Part shown: one piece after another, positions 1 to 9,431 of the stretch
Layout: each line of letters opens with the position of its first letter
Position numbering within the stretch: the first letter of the stretch is position 1
Made by a program: the position numbers and the translations under genes
Notes under the pieces: model-generated
The model's database searches: none
What the model saw: the letters and a program-made list of their open reading frames with translations, nothing else
Told to the model about the DNA's origin: nothing
Assembly: GCA_965204155.1 (NCBI GenBank)
Contig: OZ241971.1
Location: forward strand, 4,030,001 to 4,094,000
DNA length: 64,000 nt
Direction of reading: 5' to 3'
From: UBA6522 sp965204155
Lineage (GTDB): Bacteria; Pseudomonadota; Gammaproteobacteria; Steroidobacterales; Rariloculaceae

Positions 1-1
1 C

Positions 2-2611
2 ATCGCAGATATCGACCTCGTAACCGATACCACCAAGGGTACCCGCGGATACGTTGCCAGACTGCGCAACGCCGCGGCGGAACTTCGCCGCGACGACTGC
101 CGATGGACGCTGTGGATTTCGCTGAGCAAGGCGGGTCCGACCAAACGCAGCGAGGATGCGGCCGTCCCCGTGCGGGCCGCGGCCGCCTGCTATGACTGTC
201 ACGAGGACTTTCACGCCGACATACGCGGCTACATCGAAGGCGTATTCGCGATCGCGGGGGAAACCCTCGACCGCTTTCAGAGCCTGAAGACCGCCCGCGG
301 CCTCGTCGACTACCCCGACATGGAACAACTCATGCTGCGCGCTCTCGACGAGCCAGCGGTGGCCGAGCGGCTTACCGAGGAGGTCCGTTTGCTGCTGGTG
401 GATGAGTTCCAGGACACCAATCCGATGCAACTGGCGCTGTTCATGAAATTCGCCCGCTTCGCCGCCGAAGTGTTCTTCGTCGGAGACGTCAAGCAGGCCA
501 TATTCGGCTTCCGGGGCAGCGATCCGGAGCTTGTGGGAAGCACGCTCGACGCGCTCGTCGACCGCGGCAGCCGGCTCGACTTGCTCGATCGGTCGTGGCG
601 CTCGCGGCCTTCGCTCGTGCGTTACATGAACGCGGTATTCGGCGAAGCCTTCCAGCGCGATGGCATGAGTCCCGATCGGGTCGAGCTGTCGCCCCAGCGC
701 CCCGAAATCCACGGGTCGCCGGCGGTGGTGCGCTGGACGCTCCCGAAGGGGAAACGTGAGGTACAGGCCGGTGCGGTGGCGCTCGCCATCTCGGAATACA
801 TCGGCGCCGGGCATCGGGTGAGCGACCCGGAGACGGGCGAAGCGCGGGCTGTCACCTACGGCGACATCGCGGTGCTCGCCGCGACCAATGGCCACGTCCA
901 GGAAATTGCCAGAGCGCTGCGCCTGCGGCGGGTGCCCATGAAGATGACCCTGGCCGGGCTGCTGGAAACGCCGGAAGTGTGCCTTGCGAGGGCGTGCCTG
1001 CGCCGGTTGAACGATCCCTCCGACACGCTTGCCACGGCAGAAATCCGGGCCCTGGGCGCCTGCGAGGAGCCGGAAGAGTGGCTTGCGGACCGGCTGTGCT
1101 GGCTGGCATCCGGGGAACGGGAACGGGACTGGTCGGTGGCCGACGATCCCATCGTGTCCCGCATCGCCCACCTGCGCGGCCAGACGATGACGCAGTCGCC
1201 GGTGGAGATCCTGGCGCGGGTGCTCAACTACGTCGGCGTCCGCCCGATCGTGACCGCCTGGGGGCCGGACGCCATCACCGCCGCCCAGCGCCAGCGCAAC
1301 CTGGATGCCTTTCTCCACCTCTCGGTCGAGTACGAGAACCGCTGCGCATCTCAGCACGAGGCGGCGACGCTCACCGGGTTCCTGTTCTGGCTCGAGAATC
1401 CGACGTCCCCGGAACTGGATCTGCAGCCGGTGGTCACCGGCGGCGACGCCGTGCACGTGCTGACCTACCACCGCGCAAAGGGCCTGGAGTGGCCAGTGGT
1501 GGTCGCGACGGACTTTCACTACACATGGCGGCCCCGCATCTGGGACGTTCGCGTCGAGTCCGGCTCGGACGACCTCGACCTGGATAAACCACTCGACGGG
1601 CGGACCATCCGCTTCTACCCGAACGTCTTCGGCAGGAACACCAGGGGCGTTCCCGTCCTGGACAACATCCTGTCGTCGGAGGAGGGCGCAAGGACTGCCG
1701 CCGCAGCGGAGGCCGAAGGGCGCCGCCTGGCGTACGTGGGCATGACCCGAGCCCGGGACACCCTCATCATCGTCCTGCCGCCATCGGGGCCGCGCAGCGG
1801 TGCGTGGCTCGGCAACTTCAACTCCCGGCATCTGCTTCCCACCGGCGACGAACACCCGTTGCCGGTTGGCGGCGAGCGCCCGCTTCCCGGCGGCGGCGGC
1901 CACCGGTTTTCCCCCGGCGAACCCATCCCCTCGGCGGTGGTGGATCTGCCGGTCGCTGAATCTGCGGCTCCGGCGCCGGCCCCTTTCGGTCCTGCCTGGT
2001 TTCCCGAACGTTCGCCGAGCGAGCTTCGACTCCGGGAGCGGACAAGCCCTTCCCATGCCGGCCCTGTCGAGGGCGCCACCGTCGGCGAGAGGATCGAGAT
2101 CGGGCCGCGAATCGCCGTTCATTCCGACGACATGGGGAAGGTCGGCACGGCGCTGCACGCGGCGATCGCGGCGGAGCTTGTCAATCCGCACCGCGACGAT
2201 GCGGTGGACTGCGCTGCGGCGCTCATCCGCAATGGAGCAGGCGAGGGGGCACTGTCCCCCCGCGATGCCGTCGACTGTGCGCGGCGTCTCATGGATGCGG
2301 TCAACGCGAGATTCGCGCCGCGACGCATGCTCGTCGAGCATCCCGTCGAACTCGTCCGGGACAACGGCCAGGTGCTGCGCGGCTGGATCGACCTACTGCT
2401 GGAAACCGGGCAGGGATGGATCGTGATCGACCACAAGTCGTCACCGCGCCCGCGCTCCGAGTGGCCCGACGAGGCGCTGGAATACTCGGGCCAGCTCGCC
2501 GCCTACGCGGACGCGCTACGGGGCGCCGGCCTCCAATGCGCCGGGTGTTGGGTGCACTTCCCCGTCAGTGGCGGGCTGGTGGAAGTGCTGTATGGCCGAG
2601 ATGCGGTCTGA
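2..2611 (+). CDS. UvrD/AddA-type helicase-nuclease, 5' end outside window
   Basis: The reading frame is open from the first bases, so the N-terminal part with the Walker A motif lies before the window. Visible are the SF1 helicase motif II DEFQDTN (about in-window residue 134), motif III VGDVKQAIFGFRG (about 160), a motif V region HRAKGLEWPVVV (about 490) and motif VI YVGMTRARD (about 578). The C-terminus has a PD-(D/E)XK nuclease core: GWIDLLLE, then VIDHKSS, then a YSGQLAAYADAL helix. This order is typical of RecB/AddA exonuclease subunits acting in double-strand break repair. A proline/glycine-rich linker (about residues 615-665) separates helicase and nuclease parts. No AddB partner is visible because upstream sequence is missing. 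Convergent with the next gene. Confidence 0.9.
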   Translation: MADIDLVTDTTKGTRGYVARLRNAAAELRRDDCRWTLWISLSKAGPTKRSEDAAVPVRAAAACYDCHEDFHADIRGYIEGVFAIAGETLDRFQSLKTARGLVDYPDMEQLMLRALDEPAVAERLTEEVRLLLVDEFQDTNPMQLALFMKFARFAAEVFFVGDVKQAIFGFRGSDPELVGSTLDALVDRGSRLDLLDRSWRSRPSLVRYMNAVFGEAFQRDGMSPDRVELSPQRPEIHGSPAVVRWTLPKGKREVQAGAVALAISEYIGAGHRVSDPETGEARAVTYGDIAVLAATNGHVQEIARALRLRRVPMKMTLAGLLETPEVCLARACLRRLNDPSDTLATAEIRALGACEEPEEWLADRLCWLASGERERDWSVADDPIVSRIAHLRGQTMTQSPVEILARVLNYVGVRPIVTAWGPDAITAAQRQRNLDAFLHLSVEYENRCASQHEAATLTGFLFWLENPTSPELDLQPVVTGGDAVHVLTYHRAKGLEWPVVVATDFHYTWRPRIWDVRVESGSDDLDLDKPLDGRTIRFYPNVFGRNTRGVPVLDNILSSEEGARTAAAAEAEGRRLAYVGMTRARDTLIIVLPPSGPRSGAWLGNFNSRHLLPTGDEHPLPVGGERPLPGGGGHRFSPGEPIPSAVVDLPVAESAAPAPAPFGPAWFPERSPSELRLRERTSPSHAGPVEGATVGERIEIGPRIAVHSDDMGKVGTALHAAIAAELVNPHRDDAVDCAAALIRNGAGEGALSPRDAVDCARRLMDAVNARFAPRRMLVEHPVELVRDNGQVLRGWIDLLLETGQGWIVIDHKSSPRPRSEWPDEALEYSGQLAAYADALRGAGLQCAGCWVHFPVSGGLVEVLYGRDAV

Positions 2612-2658
2612 CAGGCTTTGAGCTGCCGGCGATACGCGGACGGCCAGCGCGACACGTT

Positions 2659-2692
2659 GGGGTGCTCTCCGAAATGACCTCGGAGCATCCCC
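2659..2692. terminator. Hairpin between convergent genes
   Basis: GGGGTGCTCTCCGA pairs with TCGGAGCATCCCC around a short loop, with two small bulges. It lies in the 98-bp gap between the convergent helicase and hydrolase genes and could terminate transcription from both sides. There is no clear T-run, so it is only a candidate. Confidence 0.45.
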
Positions 2693-2709
2693 TGCGACCT
2701 GGGCCGTCC

Positions 2710-3588
2710 TCAGGCCAGCGCCGTCTCGAACAGCACCAGCAGCCGGCTCCACGCCCGTTCGGCCTGCGCCTCGTGGTAGACCGCGGAGTCCGGCGGACAC
2801 CAGCCGTGCAGTGCGCCCTCGTAGACCTCGATCTCCGCGGGCAGTCCGGCGGCGTCGAAGGTCTCGCGCAACACGTTCTTCGCCTCGGGATCCTCCATGT
2901 CGTCGTTGTCGGCGATTGCGAACAGGTAGTGCGCGTCCATCTCCGCGACAAGCAGGTGAGGGCTGTTCGGCTGGTCGGTCACGAGACCTCCGCCGTGGAA
3001 CGATGCACCGGCGCCGACGCGGTCCGCGCGCGCCCACGCGGTGCGCATCGTGATCGGACCGCCCATGCAGTACCCGGTCGTGCCCATCTTGCGGTCCGGA
3101 TCGACGGCATCCTGGGCGTCGAGGAAATCGACAAAGGCCCGCGCGTCGGAGATGTGGGTGTCGGCGTTGAGCGCGCGCGCGAGCGGAATGACGGTGTTTC
3201 GGGTGTCCTCGTCCTGGAAGCTCGCGCCCTCGGGTACGACCGGCGAGCGCACCGAGCGGTAGAAGGGATTGACCACGAGTACGGAGTAGCCCGACTCGGC
3301 GAGCCGCCGGCCCATCTGCCGGAAGGCCGGACGCAGGCCCAGAATGTCGGGCCAGATCAACACCCCGGGATGCGTTCCGGAAGCGGGGTGCACGAAGAAG
3401 CAGTCCGCGACGCCGTCGGGGGTGGTGACCTCGACGTCCTGCTCGGTGACCGCCTGCGCGTTGGCCGCCCGCGGCAGCAGCGCCGCGAGCCCGGCCCCCG
3501 CCGACAGTGTGCCGAACTCACGCCGGGTCAATTCATTTTTGCCGTCCAGATACTCGCTGGATTCCCTGAATGTTCGATCGTCGCACAT
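2710..3588 (-). CDS. Dienelactone hydrolase family protein, Tat-exported
   Basis: 292-residue alpha/beta hydrolase. The N-terminus carries a twin-arginine signal (TRREFGTLSAGAGLAALLP...ANA, about residues 21-45), so the enzyme probably works in the periplasm. The nucleophile elbow reads GYCMGG, with the cysteine typical of dienelactone hydrolases, and a C-terminal GALHGWCPP supplies the family histidine. The family cleaves lactones and small esters; the natural substrate here is unknown. It stands alone between a convergent helicase and the PQQ dehydrogenase. A purine-rich AAGGAGCAAG ribosome site lies just before the ATG. Confidence 0.85.
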   Translation of the reverse strand: MCDDRTFRESSEYLDGKNELTRREFGTLSAGAGLAALLPRAANAQAVTEQDVEVTTPDGVADCFFVHPASGTHPGVLIWPDILGLRPAFRQMGRRLAESGYSVLVVNPFYRSVRSPVVPEGASFQDEDTRNTVIPLARALNADTHISDARAFVDFLDAQDAVDPDRKMGTTGYCMGGPITMRTAWARADRVGAGASFHGGGLVTDQPNSPHLLVAEMDAHYLFAIADNDDMEDPEAKNVLRETFDAAGLPAEIEVYEGALHGWCPPDSAVYHEAQAERAWSRLLVLFETALA

Positions 3589-3716
3589 GACTTGCTCCTT
3601 GTTGTCCTGATGGCTGTTTTCCCTGGCCAGAGTCTACACCGATCCTCCGGTCAGGTCCCGATCGGCGCACGTGACCGCGTTCGCGCTGCAACCCATTCAC
3701 CTTCCGGCCACCGGCA

Positions 3717-3765
3717 CTCGGACGACCTCGACCTGGACAAGCCGCTCGATGGGCGGGCCATCCGC
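3717..3765 (+). pseudogene. 49-nt echo of the upstream helicase gene
   Basis: These 49 bases match helicase bases 1564-1612 at 44 positions. Four of the five differences are synonymous in the helicase frame (Asp, Lys, Pro and Asp codons) and one changes Thr to Ala, so the fragment keeps the peptide SDDLDLDKPLDGR. It looks like a scrap of a diverged coding homolog rather than a recent copy. It sits in the 226-bp gap between the hydrolase and the PQQ dehydrogenase; nothing else recognisable is in that gap. Confidence 0.7.
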
Positions 3766-3814
3766 GCTACGTTGAATCGGCAGAGCCGTACCGATAACGT
3801 TTCTACCCGCGCTG

Positions 3815-6007
3815 TCAGGGATCGAAGTCGTCGGGCAATGCGAAGGCTACGTAGGAAGCGCCACTGCCCGCATCTTCGGCTCCCGCCCTCGCAGTGGCCT
3901 TGCCACCGCCCGCTGCAATGACGATGTACTGGCGGCCGCCGATCCGGTAGGTGATCGGTGTGGCATGGCCGGCCGCCGGCAACACGGTCTCCCACAGCAA
4001 CTCGCCCGTGAACTTGTCGAAGGCCCGGAGCTTGCGGTCGAAGATGGTAGCGGCGATAAATACCAGACCGCCCGCGGTCACTAACGGGCCGCCGTAGTTC
4101 TCGCTGCCCGTGGGGTCCGCGCCCGATTCGGCCAGTTCGGGATACTCTCCGAGCGGAACCCGCCAGGCGTAATCGCCCGTAGCGAGGTCGATGGCGTTGA
4201 GCGTTCCCCAGGGCGGTTCGATAGCCGGATAGCCGTCGGGATCCTGGAACCTGGCGGCTTCGGCAAGCGTATAGGGGCTGGTGACGGCCGCGTTGGCCGA
4301 CCGGGTCTCGCGGGCCAGTTGTGTGTCGGCGGCCGCCATGGTTTCCCGCCCCGTCAATACGTATTCTCCCACCGCGTACAGCGCGTCGGCGCCGAGTCCG
4401 CGGAATCCGGGCATGGTGCCGGAGCCGAGCGCCACGAATTGCACCACCTCCAGCAGCGAATGGTGCTCGCCCAGACCCGTCAGTGGCGGTAACTCGGCCG
4501 TGCCGCGCCGATCGGCGCCGTGACAGACCGCGCATTCGCGGTCGTAGATTTCGCGACCGTTGATGACGTCGCCGGACTTCGGCCGTTCGGACAGACGCAC
4601 CAGCCAGGGTACGTCGTTGGCGTTCAGATACAGCAGGCTGGTTTCTGGATCCCAGGCGGCGCCGCCCCATTCCGCGCCTCCGTCAAGGCCCGGCTGCATA
4701 ATCGTCCCCGTGAGGCTCTGCGGAGTGAACTGGCCGCCGCTTCTGTACTGGCGGAATCTCTCCAACACCGCCGCGTGGGCGTCCGGCGTGCGCCGGCTCA
4801 GCAGCGCCTCCGTGAGCTGTTGGCGTGCGAACGGCGCGGGCAGAACGGGCAGCGGCTGCCGGGGCGACAGTCTCTCGCCGGGTATTTCAGCGGTGGGAAC
4901 GGCCCGCTCCTCGATGGGAAAAATTGAATCCCCGGTTTCGCGATCGAATACGAACAGATGGCCGGACTTTGTCGGCTGGGCGACCGCGTCGATGCGGCGG
5001 CCGGAGCGTTCCACCGTCACCAGGGTCGGCGCCGTGGGCAGGTCCCGGTCCCAGGTGTCGTGACGCACTGTCTGAAAATGCCAGATCCGCTCGCCCGTGG
5101 CCGCGTCCAGCGCCAGCAGCGAGTTCGCAAACAGGTTATCGCCGGGCCGGTCGCCGCCGTAATAGTCGAATGCCGCCGAGCCCGTCGGTGCATAGACGAT
5201 GCCGCGGGCAGCGTCCAGTGCAAGGCCCGCCCAGCTATTGGCGCCGCCGGCGTGCCTCCACGCCTCCTCCGGCCACGTATCGTGACCAAACTCGCCCGGC
5301 CTGGGTATGACGTGAAACGACCAGCGCAGTTCGCCGGACTGTACATCGAACGCGCGGATGTCGCCGTAGGCCGAGGGCAGGAACTCGCTCACCGTGCTGC
5401 CCACGATCAGCATCTCCCCGAAAATGACGCCCGGCGTCGTCAATTGCACGGACAGCGCTTCCGGGTCCCGGTCCAGGTGCTCGCGCAGATCGATTTTTCC
5501 CTGGTCTCCGAAGCCCCGTACCGGTTCCCCGGTGCGCGCGTCCAGGGCGTACAGGTGATGGCGCAGACCCGCAAACAACCGTGCGTCATCGCCCCCGGAC
5601 CAGTAAGTGACGCCTCGCACCCGGTACCGGCCCAGCGCCGGGCGGCCTTCGAAGGGGTCGAACTGCCAGATGATCTCGCCGCTGGCCGCGTCTGCCGCGA
5701 TTACCTTCAGTTTGGGAGAAACCACGTAGATCACACCGTCGATGACCAGTGGCTGGGCGTACATTTCCCTTCCCGGGAAGAGGTCGCCGGTATCCAGAAC
5801 CCATGCCACCTCGAGTTCGCCGACGTTGGCGCGGTCGATCTGGTCCAGGTGGGAGTAGTGGCCGTTGTCGTAGCCGCCGTGGTAGGCGGGCCAGTCGGTG
5901 TCCACCTGTGCGCGCGCAGCGCAAGCGCCCGCCAGGGCCAGAGCCGCGCCGGCCAGGCGGCGGCCGTGTCCCGCGGTCAGGTGCCTTGCGATTTTGCGTT
6001 GTCGCAT
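3815..6007 (-). CDS. PQQ-dependent dehydrogenase with cytochrome c domain
   Basis: 730 residues with a signal peptide (hydrophobic stretch ending ...ACAARAQ, about residues 15-34), so periplasmic. The body is a PQQ beta-propeller with repeated ALDAxTGE and AFDxxSGEL type blades, opening with DWPAYHGGYDNGHYS. A CAVCHG haem c site (about residue 505) and downstream methionines indicate an inserted cytochrome c domain, as in membrane-associated quinoprotein glucose/alcohol dehydrogenases. Electrons would pass to the respiratory chain. Substrate cannot be read from the sequence. It is divergent from the GMC/Gdh3 pair, another periplasmic sugar or alcohol oxidation system, with 105 bp between them. 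Confidence 0.9.
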   Translation of the reverse strand: MRQRKIARHLTAGHGRRLAGAALALAGACAARAQVDTDWPAYHGGYDNGHYSHLDQIDRANVGELEVAWVLDTGDLFPGREMYAQPLVIDGVIYVVSPKLKVIAADAASGEIIWQFDPFEGRPALGRYRVRGVTYWSGGDDARLFAGLRHHLYALDARTGEPVRGFGDQGKIDLREHLDRDPEALSVQLTTPGVIFGEMLIVGSTVSEFLPSAYGDIRAFDVQSGELRWSFHVIPRPGEFGHDTWPEEAWRHAGGANSWAGLALDAARGIVYAPTGSAAFDYYGGDRPGDNLFANSLLALDAATGERIWHFQTVRHDTWDRDLPTAPTLVTVERSGRRIDAVAQPTKSGHLFVFDRETGDSIFPIEERAVPTAEIPGERLSPRQPLPVLPAPFARQQLTEALLSRRTPDAHAAVLERFRQYRSGGQFTPQSLTGTIMQPGLDGGAEWGGAAWDPETSLLYLNANDVPWLVRLSERPKSGDVINGREIYDRECAVCHGADRRGTAELPPLTGLGEHHSLLEVVQFVALGSGTMPGFRGLGADALYAVGEYVLTGRETMAAADTQLARETRSANAAVTSPYTLAEAARFQDPDGYPAIEPPWGTLNAIDLATGDYAWRVPLGEYPELAESGADPTGSENYGGPLVTAGGLVFIAATIFDRKLRAFDKFTGELLWETVLPAAGHATPITYRIGGRQYIVIAAGGGKATARAGAEDAGSGASYVAFALPDDFDP

Positions 6008-6070
6008 TTGCCTATCGCCGGAAAACTGCCTACTGTATTTGTCGATTCCATCGGGGCACGATGGTGGCTA

Positions 6071-6083
6071 TACGATCATCGTA
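6071..6083. promoter_or_regulatory. Palindrome TACGATCATCGTA in divergent promoter region
   Basis: A perfect 6+1+6 palindrome lies in the 105-bp gap between the divergent PQQ dehydrogenase and GMC genes. It is well placed for an operator acting on both units. No regulator gene is next to it, so the binding protein is unknown. Confidence 0.35.
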
Positions 6084-6112
6084 CCCGGTCGCTGCCGCGG
6101 GGAAAAACATCG

Positions 6113-7807
6113 ATGGCATTGTCGGGCAATCACGAAGTCGTTGTCGTCGGTTCCGGGGCGGGAGGCGGCATGTCCGCGTACCTGCTGACCCGGGCGGGTA
6201 TCGGGGTGGTACTGGTGGAGGCGGGCCGCGATTACAACCCGTTTACCGAAACGCCCATGTTCAATACCAGCCACGAGGCTCCGTTGCTTGGCTTTCGCAC
6301 GCCCGACAAGGATTTCGGCTTCTACAATGCCGGCGTGGGCGGCGGATGGGAAATTCCCGGCGAGCCCTACAGCACCGGGGAGGACTCGGACTTCCGCTGG
6401 TACCGCACCCGGATGCTCGGCGGGAGAACCAACCACTGGGGCCGCAATTCGTTCCGAATGGGCCCGCTGGACTTCAAGCCCCGGTCCCGGGACGGGCTGG
6501 GGGTCGACTGGCCGATCGGCTACGAGGATCTGGAACCCTATTACGATCGGACCGAAGCCTTGATCGGCGTCTACGGCAGCAATGACGGACTGACAAATTC
6601 ACCCGACTCCGGACCCGGCATTCTGCACAAGCCGCCGAGACCGCGGATCGCGGAATTGATGATCAAGTCGGTCGCCGAGTCCATGGGCATGCCCTGTGTA
6701 CCGATGCGCCGTGCCGTGCTCACGCGGCCCATGGACGACCGCGCCGCCTGCTTCTATGCGACCGCGTGCGGCCGGGGCTGCTCCATCGGCGCGGCGTTTC
6801 AGTCGACCACATCGCTGATCCCGTGGGCGAAGGCGACGGGCCGACTGGAAATGCTCACCGATGCGATGGTGTACGGGGTCGAAACCGACGAACGGGGGCG
6901 CGCCTCGGGCATCAATTACATCGACAGAAACAGCGGTGAGCACCGTCACATCCCGGCGCGGGCCGTAGTGCTTGCCGCAAGCACGGGCGAGTCTGCGCGC
7001 ATCCTGCTCAATTCCGCCTCCGGCAGGCACCCGGACGGGCTGGCCAATGCCAGCGGACAGGTGGGCAGGAACCTGATGGATACGGTGGGCGCGGGCATGG
7101 CCGCGCAGATCCCTTCGCTTGAGAATCGTCCGCGCTACAACGAGGACGGCGCCATGGGTGGACACGTCTACATCCCGTTCTGGCTGTACGACGAACAGGA
7201 TGCCGGCCGGCTCGATTTCCCGCGCGGCTACCACTACGAGGTGGGTGGCGGATTCCGGGAGCCAGGTTACGGTATTGACTACATCCCGTTCATTGTCGAC
7301 GGCTACGGCAGGTCCCTGAAGGAGGATGCCCGCCGCTACTACGGCAGCGTGCTGCGGTTCGCGCAGCGGGGAGAAATGATCCCCAACGACGGCTGCTACG
7401 CCGAGATCGACTCCGGGATCAAGGACCGATTCGGAATCCCCGTGCTCCGGTTTCACTACCGGCATACCGAGCACGAATTTCGGCAGGTGGCGCACTTCCA
7501 GCAGACCACGTTGGACCTCATCGACCGGCTCGGCGGCAGGCTCCTGACGGACGTGCGCCCTCCGCAGGAGGCCATTTCCGCCGGCGGGGTGATCATTCAC
7601 GAGGTCGGTACCGCCCGCATGGGAGACGATCCGGAAACCTCCGTGACGAACGGGTTCGGCCAGGCCTGGGAAGTGGGCAACCTGTACTTGACCGACGGTT
7701 CGGTGTTCGCGTCCAAGGCCCACAAGAATCCGACCCTCACCATCCTGGCGTTGGCATGGCGCAGCACCGAGAATCTGATCGAGCGTATGAGGCGGAACGA
7801 GATATGA
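6113..7807 (+). CDS. GMC family FAD-dependent oxidoreductase
   Basis: 564 residues. The FAD-binding Rossmann motif VVVGSGAGGGMSAYLL is at residues 9-24. A CGRGCSIGAAF segment in the middle, a HEVGTARMGDDP block and the C-terminal KNPTLTILALAWR supply the His and Asn typical of GMC active sites. The ATG at 6113 places the Rossmann fold at the very N-terminus; longer open frames upstream run into the divergent dehydrogenase and are not used. It overlaps the following Gdh3-like gene by ATGA. Such pairs form two-subunit dehydrogenases like gluconate or fructose dehydrogenase, with the small Tat-exported subunit carrying the flavoprotein. Substrate unknown, probably a sugar or sugar acid. Confidence 0.92.
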   Translation: MALSGNHEVVVVGSGAGGGMSAYLLTRAGIGVVLVEAGRDYNPFTETPMFNTSHEAPLLGFRTPDKDFGFYNAGVGGGWEIPGEPYSTGEDSDFRWYRTRMLGGRTNHWGRNSFRMGPLDFKPRSRDGLGVDWPIGYEDLEPYYDRTEALIGVYGSNDGLTNSPDSGPGILHKPPRPRIAELMIKSVAESMGMPCVPMRRAVLTRPMDDRAACFYATACGRGCSIGAAFQSTTSLIPWAKATGRLEMLTDAMVYGVETDERGRASGINYIDRNSGEHRHIPARAVVLAASTGESARILLNSASGRHPDGLANASGQVGRNLMDTVGAGMAAQIPSLENRPRYNEDGAMGGHVYIPFWLYDEQDAGRLDFPRGYHYEVGGGFREPGYGIDYIPFIVDGYGRSLKEDARRYYGSVLRFAQRGEMIPNDGCYAEIDSGIKDRFGIPVLRFHYRHTEHEFRQVAHFQQTTLDLIDRLGGRLLTDVRPPQEAISAGGVIIHEVGTARMGDDPETSVTNGFGQAWEVGNLYLTDGSVFASKAHKNPTLTILALAWRSTENLIERMRRNEI

Positions 7808-8517
7808 AGGACGTCAGTCTGCCCATGGTCGATCGGCGCACAACGCTGAAGTGGCTTGCATCCGCCCTGGTGACCGCCGGCGCCGCCCGCGCCCAGGTTC
7901 CGGGCAGCGCCGGCACGGATACCGGGACCGGGCTCTCGCTGCTTGGTACGCCCGAGCCGGCAAGCGGTCCCGGATACGGGCGGGATCCCGATCTGCTGAA
8001 CCCGACTGTCCCCTGGGAACGCACCATGACCCCCCGGCAACTGCGCGTCGCCGCAGCCCTGTGTGACATGATCCTGCCGGAGGATGAAGTTTCGCCGGCG
8101 GCCACCGCGTTGGGCGTGCACGAATTCATCGACGAGTGGGTCAGCGCGCCGTATCCGGACCAGCAGCGCGACCGCGAGCAGATTTTCGATGGCCTGGAAT
8201 GGCTGGAGCGGTCCTCCAGGGAGCGCTTCGCAGCCGGATTCGCGGATCTCACCGACGATCAGCGTTCCGGAATTCTGGACCGGATCGCCTTTGCCGATCG
8301 CGTCGAGGCGGGTCTCGAGGATACCGCCGCCTTTTTCCACCAATACCGGAACCTGGCCCTCAGCGCATTCTATGCAACGGAGGAGGGCACCGCCGATATC
8401 GGCTATATCGGCAACGTACCCATCATCGGGGAGTACCCGGGGCCGACGCCGGAGGCGCTGGCACACCTGAAAGCGGCCCTCGCCGGCCTGGGCCTGCAAA
8501 TGCCGGAAGTCGAGTAG
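7804..8517 (+). CDS. Gluconate 2-dehydrogenase subunit 3 family protein
   Basis: 237 residues. The start is the ATG in the ATGA overlap with the GMC gene. A twin-arginine type signal (DRRTTLKWLASALVTAGAARAQ, about residues 10-31) fits export. The body has the family helices, including LRVAAALCDMILPEDE and AFYATEEGTADIGY. Members are small partners that escort or anchor the GMC flavoprotein. The pair is paralogous in layout to the Gdh3/GMC pair at 60.6-62.9 kb. Convergent with the amidohydrolase that follows. Confidence 0.88.
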   Translation: MKDVSLPMVDRRTTLKWLASALVTAGAARAQVPGSAGTDTGTGLSLLGTPEPASGPGYGRDPDLLNPTVPWERTMTPRQLRVAAALCDMILPEDEVSPAATALGVHEFIDEWVSAPYPDQQRDREQIFDGLEWLERSSRERFAAGFADLTDDQRSGILDRIAFADRVEAGLEDTAAFFHQYRNLALSAFYATEEGTADIGYIGNVPIIGEYPGPTPEALAHLKAALAGLGLQMPEVE

Positions 8518-8551
8518 CGCCGGCGCCGGTCATCGGCGGCCGCGCCTGCTC

Positions 8552-9409
8552 TCAGATGCGATAGAACGATGCGGCGTTGTCGTGGAACAGCTTGCGCCGG
8601 TCGGCCGCGCTGAAGCCGGCGGTCAGTTCGGTCAGCGTCTGCACCCACTGCGCCCATGTGGACGCCAGGTCCACCACCGGCCAGTCGCCGCCGAACATCA
8701 GGCGCCCGGGACCGAATGCCTCGAAGGCGATCTCGGCGTAGGGTCTGAGATCGTCCACCGTCCAGTCGTTCCAGTCTGCCTCGGTACACATCCCGCTGAC
8801 CTTGCAGACCACATTCGGTGCGTCGGCCAGACGCCGAATGTGTTCGGCCCAGGGTTCGATCCGGGACTGGCCGATAAAGGGCTTGCCCAAATGGTCCAGA
8901 GCGAATGCCACCTCGGGACATCTTCCTACCAGTTCGAGCACGCTCTCGAACTGACCGTCGCCCTTGATGCACAGGTCGAACGACAGGCCCCGCTCGCCGA
9001 GTAGCTGCACACCGCGCACGAAGTCCGGCCGGGCACAGTAACGGTCGTCATCCTCAGACTGTATGAGCTGGCGAACGCCTCGCACCAGGGGTTGAGCGGC
9101 AAGCCAGTCGAGTTCGGTTGCGGCGGCCGCGCCGCTGGACACGGAGGCCCAGGCAACGATTCCGGCCAGGCGCGGCTCCTCATCCGCCGCCAGCTCCGCC
9201 ACCCATCGGATCTCGTCGCGGGCCTGCTCCGGCAGGGCGTCGCACTGCACGAAGATCATTTTCTCCACCTCGTATCCGGCCGACGCGGCGCGAAAGTCCC
9301 GGGCCAGCCGGGGGCCGCCGATGGCCGGAACCGCGGACAGCCACGGGTAGGTGAGCCGTGCCGGGTCCCAAAGGTGCAGGTGGGAATCGATGATCGGGAA
9401 ATCCGGCAT
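8552..9409 (-). CDS. Amidohydrolase-2 family lactonase (L-fuconolactonase-like)
   Basis: 285-residue TIM-barrel hydrolase. IDSHLHLWDP at the N-terminus provides the HxH metal site; DHLGKPF, CKVSGM and FGGDWPV are the later conserved blocks, the last with the catalytic Asp. This family includes L-fucono- and L-rhamnono-lactonases and the pyrone dicarboxylate lactonase. An L-fuconate dehydratase, a GH95-like enzyme and many sulfatases nearby make hydrolysis of an aldonolactone such as L-fucono-1,5-lactone the best guess. The gene directly upstream on the same strand is a destroyed SSS symporter. A truncated paralog exists at 22305-22973. Confidence 0.87.
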   Translation of the reverse strand: MPDFPIIDSHLHLWDPARLTYPWLSAVPAIGGPRLARDFRAASAGYEVEKMIFVQCDALPEQARDEIRWVAELAADEEPRLAGIVAWASVSSGAAAATELDWLAAQPLVRGVRQLIQSEDDDRYCARPDFVRGVQLLGERGLSFDLCIKGDGQFESVLELVGRCPEVAFALDHLGKPFIGQSRIEPWAEHIRRLADAPNVVCKVSGMCTEADWNDWTVDDLRPYAEIAFEAFGPGRLMFGGDWPVVDLASTWAQWVQTLTELTAGFSAADRRKLFHDNAASFYRI

Positions 9410-9431
9410 GCTCGACTCTCTGGGCGTCTCT

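Noticed and set aside
2416..3921. Open frame across the helicase end and hydrolase gene, plus strand
   Set aside because: Overlaps two supported genes in other frames; low-complexity Arg/Pro/Gly composition, no domain.
4958..6112. N-terminal extension of the GMC frame into the PQQ dehydrogenase
   Set aside because: The GMC Rossmann motif starts at 6113; the extension is the antisense of the dehydrogenase.
6599..7723. Antisense open frame in the GMC gene
   Set aside because: Shadow of a conserved gene, no recognised motif.
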